Shown piece after piece: positions 53,816 to 64,000 of a stretch of 64,000 nucleotides of DNA; the stretch's first letter is position 1; the number at the start of each line of letters is the position of its first letter. Under the pieces are notes generated by a model. It was given only the letters and a program-made list of their open reading frames with translations. It ran no database searches and was not told the DNA's origin. Location of the stretch: positions 47,285,501 through 47,349,500 of the forward strand of contig NC_056752.1 of the NCBI RefSeq assembly GCF_018687715.1, in the 5' to 3' direction. Origin of the DNA: Carya illinoinensis. Lineage: Eukaryota > Streptophyta > Magnoliopsida > Fagales > Juglandaceae. Made by a program: the position numbers and the translations under genes.

Positions 53816-55906
53816 ATGGCGGACAACAAAGCATATAGAGGCCATATCTTAGCGGTGACTTATCCAAGCCAAGGTCACATAAACCCTCTGCTCCAACTCT
53901 CAAAGAGATTGGCCTCCAAAGGGCTTAAAGCAACCATAGCCACCTCTGTCTTCATCTACAACGCCATGGAGCTCCATAAAGCATCGGGCGGCCCCGTCCA
54001 ATTTGAAACGATATCGGACGGCTATGATGAAGGTGGGTTCGCTCAAGCCGAAAGCATCCATGAATATCTCACCCGCATGGAAGCCAGCGGCACAAAAACC
54101 CTATCCGACCTCATCCTCAAGTACAAAGACTCAGCAACCCCTATTGATTGCGTAATATATGACCCTTTTATGCCTTGGGCTTTGGAAGTATCCAAAAAGT
54201 TTGGCTTGATTGGAGCAGCTTTCTTTACTCAAACTTGTGCTGTTAATTACATATACTATCTAGTGCATCACGGGCACTTGAAACTCCCGATAACTTCCAC
54301 ACCCATCTCCATTCCTGGTTTCCCGTTGCTTGAGCTTGAGGACATGCCATCTTTCATCTGTGTGTCCGGTTCCTATCCCGCTTACTTCGCGATGGTGCTA
54401 AATCAATTTATTAACACAGACAAAGCCGATTGGGTTCTTGTCAACACTTTCTACGAGCTAGAGCGTGAGGTCAGTACTTTTGCTATATATATAGATAGCA
54501 TACAACTGTTGTATAGATAAGGTTGTACGTGAAAAAAAATTAACTACGATAGTTTATGTTGAACTATTTATAATATCTTATTTTCCTTGCAGTAATCACT
54601 AATCATTAGAACAAACTTGTGAATATTTTAAATAATTTATGAATATCAACAAAATAATTTATAAATAATAATAAAATAATAATAAATAATTTATAAATAA
54701 TAATAACCTATATATTTAGGGATCCCCTCGTATTACTTTATTATTATTTATAAATTATTTAATATTTTATTATTATTTACGAATTCTTTTCAAAATTTAA
54801 GACCCCTGCGCCCCATGGACCACACAGACTTTCACAACTTTGTACCTAACCTTACTATTCTTCCTTTTCAAATATCGACACACGATTTTTTAATTACGTG
54901 TCCAAGCATGCACCACGCACGCAGTAGACACTGCTGATCACATGAATGGGATAATTAGAATTAAAAATTAGAATATTCTGTAGATATCATTACTTCTAAA
55001 AAAGGAAAAAGTAATAAGCACATCGTAATTTTTTACAAACCTTTACACAATTATCCTGTGAAGAGAGAGTATGGGTATACCATTAATTTGTAAGTTTGTA
55101 GTTTGATCTGATGATTTGAAATCAGTTTGTAGTTTTGTTGATCATGTCATTTTGTTCGTTATGACAATTAGGTGGCGGATGCCATGTCAAAAGTTTGCAG
55201 ATTGCTGACGATTGGTCCAACAGTTCCATCTTTCTACCTAGACAACCGTATCGAAAACGATAAAGATTATGGGCTTCATGTTTTCGCATCAGATTCTTCT
55301 CTCTGCACCAATTGGCTGAACGAGAAACCAGCAGGATCTGTTGTTTACGCGGCATTCGGCAGCATGGCGGGTTTAAGCAAACAGCAACTGGAGGAAGTGG
55401 CGTTTGCATTAAAAGGGACCGGTTTTTATTTTTTGTGGGTAGTTAAGGCTTCAGAGGAAACAAACCTCCCAGAAAACTTTGTGAAAGAGGCAGGCGAGAA
55501 GGGCTTGTTTGTGCGTTGGAGCCCTCAACTGGAAGTACTATCGAACAAGGCAGTTGGGTGCTTTCTCACGCACTGTGGGTGGAATTCGACCGTAGAGGCA
55601 TTGGGCTTGGGAGTACCGATGGTGGGGATGCCACAGTGGACTGATCAAAATCCAAATGCCAAATATATTGAGGATGTGTGGAAGGTGGGAATTAGGGTTA
55701 AGGTTGATAAACGTGAGAGTGGGATTAATATTGCGGGGAGAGAAGAGATAGAGTCTTGCATAAGGGAAGTAATGGAGGGGGAGAGAGGGAAAGAAATGAA
55801 GGAGAATGCTAAGAAATGGAGGGAATTGGCTGTAGCAGCAGTCAGTGAGGGTGGCACTTCGGACAAGAACATTGATGAATTCATAACTGAAGTGACGAGG
55901 CGTTAA
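53816..55906 (+). CDS. UDP-glucosyltransferase, UGT74F-like
   Basis: A family 1 glycosyltransferase, soluble and cytosolic, that moves glucose from UDP-glucose to small acceptors. UGT74F enzymes act on salicylate and related acids; the acceptor here is unknown. Two exons (53816-54469 and 55172-55906) join in phase 0 to give 462 residues, the normal length. The catalytic His is H21 (PSQGHINPL), and the partner Asp lies in CVIYDPFMPWAL. The 44-residue PSPG box spans residues 334-377 (55517-55648), with HCGWNSTVEAL and a final Q that favours UDP-glucose. The N-terminal half resembles UGT74F1/F2 (FETISDGYDEGGF, SGSYPAYFAMVL). No defect is seen. The first gene of a same-strand cluster; the 702-base intron is AT-rich. 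Confidence 0.93.
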
Positions 55907-56884
55907 TTGAGTAATTTCCTCGATTATTATCATCATGATCTGCTTCCCGGCCTTAATAAACGTGATATTTTTATCATATTAATAAAGTCATGCTACTTTG
56001 TTTTTTTGGAGGGCTCGTGATTTTGGATTTATATGTTAGTTTTTCAACTAAGGTGTCATTTCAAGTAACGATAATTAATGCATGGACGTAAATGTGTAAT
56101 GGAGGCTCCAACCACATAATTTAGATCTATATTTTAACATAAATATATAGTTAATGAACGATACAATTAAAATCATATCACAAAAAACAATTATAACTTC
56201 TCATTTTTAATTAATATGAACATGGAGCACCAAGTTCAGAACATGAAAATATAATAAAAAAATAAATTTAAACTTGCTATAATAGTTTTTTTATTTGAAA
56301 AGAAGAATAAAATTACTTATACAACTCATATTTGAGATAAAAACAATTTGACTAATTCAATATAAAATAAGAGCAATGTTACGTACAGTCATGGAATTGC
56401 AAATGCCACGTAATCGTTTTGAAAAAGAGTGGAGTCCACGATTAAAATGTTAGTTTTTTTTTCATGTGAGTCTCATATTAATTCATTTTTTTCAAAACGA
56501 CTCACGCCGCTTACACAACTACGATTGTAAATATCATTTCTCATAAAATAAATATGATGATATTTTTTAAATTTTAAAAATAAAAAGATATTTAACTAAA
56601 CCAGCACTAATGCAAGTGGAACTTCTTTGTCCAGTACTACTTTAATTTGAGCATGCATGCAGCGAATGATTTAGCAGGCCAGTGAACAGGATTTTCACTT
56701 TGAATACCAGTACTACTGCTAGCCGGTTTTTCATTTCGTGGTTTTGGCGTGAACGGCCTTCAATAATTGCGCACGCAGCTATATATAGGCTAGAGCTAGC
56801 AAGCACGCAACTGCCACATGCATGCATGTATCATGTGTATTTTGATCTCTGAGTACTTCTGTAGCCCGTGAACCGAATAAGGTA

Positions 56885-56915
<31 letters not shown>

Positions 56916-57800
56916 TTTATTTTTTGATTCATTTTGATTTATATTTTTTAAAAAATAAAAAAAATTCACAATATTATTAAAAAATATTTTTTAAATCAAT
57001 AAATAAAAAAATATTTAAAATACAAATTCGAATCTCAAAACATTTAAAATCTATACTTGCATGGCCAAATATCATTAATTAAATTCATGAAATGGATATA
57101 TATATCATCTAAGAATTATGCCATATAGTCATTTTTATATTTTTTTTATGTATTTCACTAATATGATTAGTCAAAATAATTATTTTATATTAAAAATAAT
57201 AATCCAACTAATTATAATAATAAAATATATAAAAATAACTATTCATATAAAATTTTTGATCATGTAATTTTACTATTGCCAGCCGAAGGCAAAAGCGTGC
57301 ATATAAATAAGTACTCTTGGTTAAACGGTACCATTAATTACTGAGAGGAAGAAATTAATTTGCCTGATATTATATTTATATATAAAATAGAAATTTTTAT
57401 TTTTAAATTGATATATGGAACACAATATTTAATTAATAAAATATTAACATACCATAGTTAATTTAATTAGATGCATTGCAAGACCATGTGATTCCTATAT
57501 ATATATTCGACCGTACGAGTTCTACTTTTGTGTGGTCCAAGTACTTTTGTGTGGCTCAATGGGGGAGACTCATGCCTTGCAATCGAGAACGAAGATAAGG
57601 CCACTCAGTACCATGAGCATCGCACCTGTGGCAATGAGCCCACATCATACATCTGTCGTTTCCTCTTTAACTCTTGCGGTACTGATTGATTCTATGCCTT
57701 GAAATATTGGCCGAAGAGAAAGATGCGGTCCGGTTCCCACCCTTAGATAGTGCTATAAAAATTAATTTATAATATAGGCATCAAATCGTAATTTGCTTGC
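55907..57800. other. Spacer between UGT genes with one MITE
   Basis: AT-rich DNA with no gene. It holds the CAGTCG-family MITE at 56371-56542 and a TA/T-rich tract at 56883-56930. Confidence 0.55.
56371..56542. mobile_element. MITE, CAGTCG family, copy 4 (short form)
   Basis: The left end AGCAATGTTACGTACAGTCA and right end ACGATTGTAAATATCATTTC closely match the copy at 24020-24190, including the inner GGAGTCCACGATTAAAA. Confidence 0.75.
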
Positions 57801-57808
57801 TATAAAAT
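57801..57808 (+). promoter_or_regulatory. Probable TATA box before the orphan UGT exon 1
   Basis: TATAAAAT about 103 bases upstream of the ATG at 57904. It indicates that the orphan exon keeps its own promoter-like setting. Confidence 0.5.
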
Positions 57809-57903
57809 ATTTCCTCTCCGCCAATATCCTCAGCCTTGATCTATGCATTGAGAGTGCTAAGTTGCTAACTAGCTAGGAAGAGTGAAGCTAGAAGAAATTA
57901 AAA

Positions 57904-58548
57904 ATGGAGAGGGGAACGCATATCCTGGTTCTTGCCTATCCAGTACAAGGCCACATAAACCCACTACTCCAATTCTCCAAGCGCCTGGCCTCAAAGGGTC
58001 CTAGAGTCACCTTTGTCTTGACCAGCATCATGAGCAAGTCCATATTGCAGACCGTGAAAGCTGCCGGCAGCAGTGTCAACTTTGAGACAATTTCTGATGG
58101 CTCCGAGGATGTTGATCTTAAGACGGAAAGCATCGATGCGCAGCTCGAGCGTATCGAATTGGTAGTCCCGCAAAGCTTGGCAAAGTTCATCGAGAGACAA
58201 AAAGGCTCCGAACACCCTCCGACAATTCTAGTGTATGACTCAGTGCTGCCATGGGCTCTAAATGTAGCCAGGAAACTTGGCGTAGATGGAGCTCCTTTTT
58301 TCACGCAGTCGTGTGCGGTTAATGCAATATATCATCATGCGCTTCGAGGAACATTTGGCCGGATTCCTGCAGAAGGGCCTTTGATATCACTTCCCTCGCT
58401 GCCATCACTAGGTATCAGTGATATGCCTTCGTTTCTTTGCGGCACGCACTCCTACCCAGCTCTGCTAAAACTCGTACTGGATCAATTCTCAAACTTACAG
58501 GAAGTTAATTGGCTCTTGTACAACACTTTCGACAAGTTGGAACATGAG
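57904..58548 (+). CDS. UGT74E-like exon 1 without its own exon 2
   Basis: This is the acceptor-binding N-terminal half of a UGT74 enzyme: 215 codons, no stop, ending at a good donor (GAG|GTACTA) in phase 0. The catalytic His (H17 in PVQGHINPL) and the Asp in LVYDSVLPWAL are kept, as are DMPSFLCGTHSYPALL and LYNTFDKLEHE. The family always needs a second exon with the PSPG box, but none is found between 58549 and 60158. The next PSPG exon is 60949-61671, which belongs to the following gene and starts in the same phase. Two readings remain: a recently truncated gene, or an alternative first exon spliced to the shared exon 2 (predicted 455 residues). The intact frame and TATA box keep the second possible. 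Confidence 0.8.
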
Positions 58549-58632
58549 GTACTACCATATATATATATAGTCTCAGCAATCCATACATGCATGTCATGAG
58601 TATTCAGCCATACATACATACATACATACACA

Positions 58633-58678
<46 letters not shown>

Positions 58679-60122
58679 AATATATTTCCATTCACTATAT
58701 ATGCTTTCTTATTCACATGCATGCCTCAATACCCAAATATAGTGGTAGTACTAGTACTACGCACTCTAGCTATATATATATATATATATATAATCGATGG
58801 CACTCACACTGATCTCTCCTAAAATCAAGTACTTCATGGAATGAATGAAATTCTACATGCATTTATTAATCGAAAAATGACTTTCCTCCGGTACTACTTC
58901 AAACTTCATATATATCGATCCTGCATGCATGATCCGTGGAGTCGCAGAGTCGGTCACATTTTCGTAAGTTTGAGCAAGCAAAATTTACTAACATAGTGAC
59001 ATGCAAGCATGTTCCAGTCACTACTTGCAGCTAGCAACCCTTTAATGAATTGTGTTTTGAAAAAAAAACTGTTACGTACATAAAAAGATTATATAAAATA
59101 AATTTATAAATTAATATAATTTTATAAAATTTATTAGATTTATTTTATAATAAAAATAATTTTATAATTTAACGTGTCATATATTAAATTATATTAATTT
59201 ATATAAGTTTTATTTTTGTATAATTTTTTTTAAATAAAATATTTTTCTTCTGAAAAAAAGTACGTACTATATGCATGAGTCGTCTACTCTCAGGCCGCTC
59301 TGATCCGTTGATATGGCATATATATGCATGCATCTATAGAAGTACTTATGGCAGCTGCTCTGTCATATAATTATTAACTTAGCTGACAAGGAGAAGAGGC
59401 ATGAAGCTAAGTTTCTTAATTAGTTTGTTGTGCTCTTGGTGATGACACGTAGCACTTGATGATAAGAGCTAGATTTACGTAAGATCATAACATGATACTC
59501 TTATCTTATCGCATCTCATCTCATTTAATTCTATCATCCCACGTGTAAATCCGGGAAAAACTAACTATAGCTAACTATGGAGAAAGTTGGAGGGACGTTG
59601 ATGCGGGAGAAAATTTTATGGGAGGTGAACGAAAATGGTCAGTGGCTTAGGAAGTGGTATTGATACTTACAGTAGATATTGAAAGGAAAATTAAAAATTT
59701 ATACTACTGGATATGCAAGTTCTTTGAAAATAGTCTAAATAGAGTTGATTTTTTTAAAAAGAATTTATACACTCTAGACTTGGATAAATCATTTTTCGAA
59801 AGACTGATTCAATATTAAAGAGGTGTTGCTTTATTCAAATCATATATCATGATCTTGCTGATCTTTTTCTGTATATATCCTAATCCTTTAGACCAATTTT
59901 CTTTCTTCTGCAAAGCCACCCAACAAAATGAGTCCAAATCTGCTTTCTCTTCCTCCTATTTATTTGTTTGGGAAGTGGGAACCACATGCATGCATCTAAT
60001 GCGTGGAAAAATTATGATAATTTGTATAAATGTCATGACACGTAATCAGACAATTATCTCTTTGACTTCAAATATTCCATCATCTTTTTCCTCCTGCTCC
60101 ATGTATCTCCACACACACACAG

Positions 60123-60155
<33 letters not shown>

Positions 60156-60158
60156 TCA
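58549..60158. other. Spacer after the orphan exon, no PSPG exon
   Basis: It contains CATA and (CT)n(TA)n simple repeats (58610-58680 and 58770-58790), an AT-rich hairpin-like MITE remnant (59075-59245), and a CATCTCATCTCATTT scrap (about 59510). No PSPG-like coding sequence was found on either strand. Confidence 0.6.
60110..60153 (+). repeat. (CA)n(GA)n tract in the leader of the third UGT gene
   Basis: CA units followed by about 13 GA units end six bases before the ATG at 60159. The leader of the UGT74F-like gene has a similar GA tract. GA tracts at plant gene starts are possible GAGA-binding (BPC) sites. Confidence 0.85.
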
Positions 60159-61671
60159 ATGGAGAAGGAGATTCATATCCTAGTATTGCCTTACCCCGCG
60201 GTAGGTCACATAAACCCTATGCTTCAATTCTCCAAGCGCCTAGCCTCAAAGGGTCCCAAGGTTACTCTGGTCATGACCGGTACCATGTCTACTGGCTATA
60301 AATCCATGCAAGCCCAAGCCAGATCCGTAGCCATCGAGCCCATCTCCGATGGCTCCGACGAAGCCAAAAGCTTGGGAAATTGGGATCACGATCTTTTCAA
60401 AGCGATGGTTTCAGAGAGCTTGGCGAAGCTCATTGAGAAACTGGGAAAGAGCTCCAAATACCCACCAAAATGCCTGGTGTATGACTCGGTTATGCCTTGG
60501 GCAATAGACGTGGCCCGACACTATGGCCTGACCGGAGCTGCGTTTTTCACCCAGTCATGTGCCGTGAAGGCCATCTATTATCATGCCCATGTAGGATCAA
60601 TATTAAGGATGCCCTTAGAGGGGCCTACAGTATCTCTGCCCTCGTTGCCATTGCTAGGGATCGATGATCTACCTTCCTTCCTTTGTGACACAGACTCCTA
60701 CCCAGCTTTTCTCACCCTCGTATTGAACCAATTCTCCAATATCCAGGAAGCAAATTGGATATTGTGCAACACTTTTGATATGCTGGAAGATGAGGTAGCT
60801 TCGCAAATATTTCCCTCATATATGCGCATGTCTGTACATGCATAAATGCATACATTTGGTAATACATCCATTGATTAATCTGTTTGAGCAATTTCATAAT
60901 TATTTTTCCCCCCGAATATGTTTAAAACATGCTTTTAAATTCCATTAGATAATGACTTGGATGGCAAGCCAATGGCCTGTTAAAACAATTGGACCAGCTA
61001 TTCCATCAGTGTACTTAGACAAGAGGTTGGAAGATGACAAAGAGTACGGGCTCAACCTATTTAAGCCTGATGCGGACGCTTGCATGAAGTGGCTAGATAC
61101 CAAGGAAACTGGCTCGGTCATTTATGCATCATTCGGAAGCTTGGTCGCCCTGGGAGAAGAGCAAATGGAGGAGGTAGCATGGGGCCTAAAGAATAGCAAT
61201 TGCTACTTCTTGTGGGTAGTCAGAGAATCAGAAGAGAAAAAGCTTCCCAGTAATTTTCTACAGGAAACAGCCGAGAAGGGGCTGGTTGTGAGTTGGTGCC
61301 CCCAATTAGAAGTGCTGGCTCACGAGGCAGCTGGGTGCTTCATGACACACTGCGGGTGGAACTCGACACTCGAGGCATTGAGCTTGGGAGTGCCGCTGGT
61401 TGCGATGCCACAATGGACGGATCAAACAACTAATGCCAAGTTCATTGTGGATGTCTGGAAGGTAGGGGTGAGGATTAAACTGGATGAAAAAGGAATTGCT
61501 ACCAAAGAAGAAATAGAGATGTGTATAAAGGAAGTTATGGAGGGAGAGAGAGGAAAGGAGATGAAAAAGAATTCAATGAGATGGAAGGAATTGGCTAAAG
61601 AGGCAGTAGATGAAGGAGGAAGCTCAGATAAAAACATAGTGGAGTTTGTAGCAAAACTTGCACACTCTTAA
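60159..61671 (+). CDS. UDP-glucosyltransferase, UGT74E-like
   Basis: A complete family 1 glucosyltransferase. Exons 60159-60794 and 60949-61671 join in phase 0 (GAG|GTAGCT ... ATTAG|ATA) to give 452 residues; the intron is only 154 bases. The catalytic His is H17 (PAVGHINPM), and the Asp is in CLVYDSVMPWAI. The PSPG box spans residues 328-371 (61294-61425), with HCGWNSTLEALSLGVPL and the last residue Q. The exon 2 wording (VYLDKRLEDDKEYGLNLF, FVAKLAHS) matches UGT74E/B-type enzymes, which glucosylate auxin-like or phenolic acids; the true substrate cannot be read from sequence. The start ATG sits six bases after a GA tract. Its exon 1 is clearly related to the orphan exon at 57904, so the two arose by local duplication. 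Confidence 0.93.
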
Positions 61672-62142
61672 TGTTTATGCAAGTGGTAGCTTATTGGTGA
61701 ACAAAAATAAAAAAGAAGTGTATGGCAAATCTTTACAATAGTGATCGAGAAATGTTCGATCTCGCAAGCAACAAAGGCCACTTCTAAACTTCTGTATTCA
61801 AACTCAATCGTCAACAAATTGGTCAACTTCAGATTCCTCAGCACAACATCATAAACATTATTTCAACATAACACATAGATTTAGTATACGGGTATATATT
61901 GCTCTCATCTCATGCAATTGCCTGGTACAAAAATGTTGTTACGTTGTTCTGCAATACATGCATTATACATTTTTTTTTTGTCAGCTTTAACTTTTACTGT
62001 ACTAGCAAGCATGTATGTTCCATCAGGAAGATTAACCATCGAAGCCTGATGCAAGACAAAATTGCTCAACAACCATTTTAGAGCTTATTGGACAGCATCT
62101 ATAACGAACTACGAATAGGAAAGGCACAGCTGGAATATCCCT
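61672..62142. other. Convergent 3' flanks of the UGT and LETM1 genes
   Basis: The UGT74E-like gene and the LETM1-type gene end tail to tail here. No additional gene is seen. Confidence 0.6.
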
Positions 62143-63113
62143 CTACACACGGCCATCTTCACCTGTATTTCCATCCTCTGCCCTGCTACCCAGCTTGACA
62201 ATATCTTCTACAAGAATCTTTCCATCTGTTGAATTGAAGTTTGACAATGATCCAGTTACTTCATTAATTAATGCGCCCTTAATTGACTATAAGCTTTAAT
62301 AAATACTGACAGCATTGTAAAACCAAAACTTGATTATTTGGAAATGCATCCGTGAGTGGCCTTCAAAACTGATGACCAGTAAGAGAGAAAAGAACACAAC
62401 AATGTCAAAAATTGTACACAATATCATGATGGAGAAAAGGACTCCTGCTTCTCGCAACTCTATAGCTACAATGAAGCGTATTTGGGTCCTTCGAAGATGC
62501 TTCCAGCAAAAAAGGAAAATTGAGATTTAGGTGATACTTGGGAATGAAATGAGATGAAAATTTTGTGAATAGTAGTGAAATGATTTGAGTTAAGATTTTA
62601 TTGGGTTTTGGGAAAGGAGAGATAAAGTTGAATAAAAAATATTATAAAGTTAAAATTTTGTTAGAATATAATTTTTTAATATAATTTTTGTTTTGGAATT
62701 TGAAAAAGTTGAATTATTTTTGTGTTTTGTTTAGAAGTTTGGAAAAGCTGTAATAATTAGATAAAAATGTTGAAGATTTAATATTAAAAAGTGTTTGTGT
62801 TTGAATGATGTTTGAGAAAAAAAAATTATGAGAAATTTTGAGATGAGTTAAAACAAGTTATGTTTTCCAAACAACCCCTAAAACAAAAAAGAAGTTATCA
62901 CCAATGAAAGCACACATAAAACATTTGATATTCTTCAAAAATGAAGTACACAATCATTATAACATAACTATCAATAGATAGAATAAAAGAAACTGACCAA
63001 TGTCTTTGGAGAGATTGCTGATGAGCTCTTGGACACCCTCCTTTCCCAGTGTATCCTTCAAGTACATAGCAGCAGATGCAACCTCCTCCGGAGTAACTTT
63101 TCCATCATAATCT
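62143..63113 (-). CDS. LETM1: LETM1-type mitochondrial carrier, last two exons (partial)
   Basis: LETM1 proteins sit in the inner mitochondrial membrane and support K+/H+ or Ca2+/H+ exchange and organelle volume. Two exons are deduced on the minus strand: 62998-63113 and 62143-62225, joined within a GAT codon. The first encodes an EF-hand-like loop (DYDGKVTPEEVASAA), then MYLKDTLGKEGVQELISNL; the second ends KILVEDIVKLGSRAE followed by about nine more residues and TAG. This matches the C-terminus of plant LETM1 as I remember it. The membrane segment and LETM ribosome-binding-like domain lie past the right edge. The 772-base intron carries a GATGAGATGAG-family MITE (62540-62880). The short length comes only from the window edge. 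Confidence 0.85.
62540..62880. mobile_element. MITE, GATGAGATGAG family, in the last LETM1 intron
   Basis: It starts CTTGGGAATGAAATGAGATG and ends TTTTGAGATGAGTTAAAACA with TTCCAAACAACCCC. The core has AAAGTTGAATAAAAAATATT, as at 23545-23755. The long arms pair only weakly. Confidence 0.6.
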
Positions 63114-64000
63114 CTGCACACATACAGCAACAGTGATATTTTACCACATATAGTTAGCATTAAACATTACAAAAGAGTTAATGATTTGACATATTACCAT
63201 GTTACTATACTGTGGAGTGAGTCTTTCCAAGTGTTTAGAATCCAATTATAACTAAATAAACAAAAAGGAAATGCCAAGATTTGTTGTACAAAATAATGAA
63301 AAGCTACCATGACCAACTGAATCTAAACAGGCTGCTGAATCTAGGAAGGCTGAACCGAGTAGTGCGAACTATTATACTGATGCTGTAATCCAATCAAGTC
63401 AAACTTCAATAGCTACATAGAGTATCTTGCTTCCCAATTAAAGGAGGTCTTCATGCATTGCTAAATATTCTCTCTCTACTCAAACTAGATACATTTCCAA
63501 ATATGGTTATCAATATATAAAATTACTTATAGAGTGCACAATCATGACAACACTAACAAAAAATAATTGAACATGTATGTCACTGATAAAGAAAATTAAG
63601 CATATATACTTCCAGCTGCCAAATCATTACTTAAAAGTATAACAACGCATGCTTTGAGTTGCTTCAGCTTTTCACCAGTACTAAGAATATGCATGTAGGT
63701 GATTTTAATGGCATGGCCCTTCAAGACTTTCTTGCCTCTAGTGTGCCTACCTAAGTGGGGCAGTAGAGTTGTATTTCAGGCTTTGCCATTCTTTGATCAA
63801 TAAAATTGTTTATTTATAAAAAAAAAAGTATATGCATGTAGGTGAACAACCATAGACAGGAGGTCAAAGTTACAAAGGTAGCAAGAATAATGTCATAGCT
63901 TTTGCATTGATAGGACCCATATGCTGGTCCCTAGATTTTCACGAGTCTGAATCCAAAAGTTTGCAATAAAGTTTTGCTTTTGGGATGTCGGAATATTAGT
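63114..64000 (-). other. LETM1 intron running off the right edge, with a LINE-like 3' tail
   Basis: No further LETM1 exon could be read. A plus-strand retroposon tail (AATAAAATTGTTTATTTATA plus an A run, about 63798-63828) resembles the LINE 3' ends seen in the formin introns. Confidence 0.5.

Noticed and set aside
55122..55409. Minus-strand frame over the UGT exon 2
   Set aside because: It is a complement of the strongly conserved UGT coding exon.
58549..60158. Hidden PSPG exon of the orphan UGT
   Set aside because: I looked for the TGGACNGATCAA-like and CACTGNGGNTGGAA-like wording on both strands and found neither.

Overview
The window is nuclear DNA of a woody eudicot. Genes have introns with GT/AG borders, intergenic DNA is AT-rich, and there are many LTR retrotransposons, LINEs, SINE-like elements and MITEs. 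The LINE ORF1 type and the MITE families remind me of Fagales, probably walnut or pecan relatives (Juglandaceae). That placement is from memory and not tested.

Layout: 1-4564 is a nest in which a minus-strand Ty3/gypsy element (gag, zinc knuckle, protease, RT, 316-bp LTR) sits inside a plus-strand Ty1/copia remnant with its 3' LTR. 5601-9770 (-) is an acyl-CoA thioesterase (ACOT9 type) whose last exons are not seen; the retrotransposon nest lies where they would be expected. It diverges from LSM6 (11486-12454, +), a complete three-exon Sm-like protein gene. 14445-17504 (-) is a BTB-TAZ protein of the BT4 type with a 5'-UTR intron. 19.5-25 kb has no host gene but holds MITEs, a tandem duplication and a decayed hAT transposase tail. 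25229-43700 (-) is a complete class II formin (FH14 type, 17 coding exons, deduced 1284 aa). Its introns hold LINE, SINE and TRIM insertions and long (GA)n tracts. 44.6-53.4 kb is intergenic, with MITEs and a LINE ORF2 split by a partial Sirevirus-like copia element that carries an unusual antisense coiled-coil ORF. 53816-61671 (+) is a family 1 glycosyltransferase cluster (UGT74): one UGT74F-like gene with both exons, one stand-alone exon 1, and one UGT74E-like gene with both exons. 62143-63113 (-) is the last two exons of a LETM1-type mitochondrial carrier gene that continues past the right edge.

The housekeeping genes (thioesterase, LSM6, BT4, FH14, LETM1) are unrelated neighbours. The UGT74 genes are the only functional cluster and probably glucosylate small phenolic or hormone acids. 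The most interesting points are the orphan intact UGT exon 1, which could share the constant exon of the next gene as in the mammalian UGT1A locus; a complete 433-bp TRIM in a formin intron; a SINE-like family with recognisable pol III boxes and one copy with a 16-bp target-site duplication; and the antisense ORF next to a Sirevirus LTR. All exon borders were deduced by eye from reading frame, GT/AG sites and remembered family sequences; none has been checked against transcripts.
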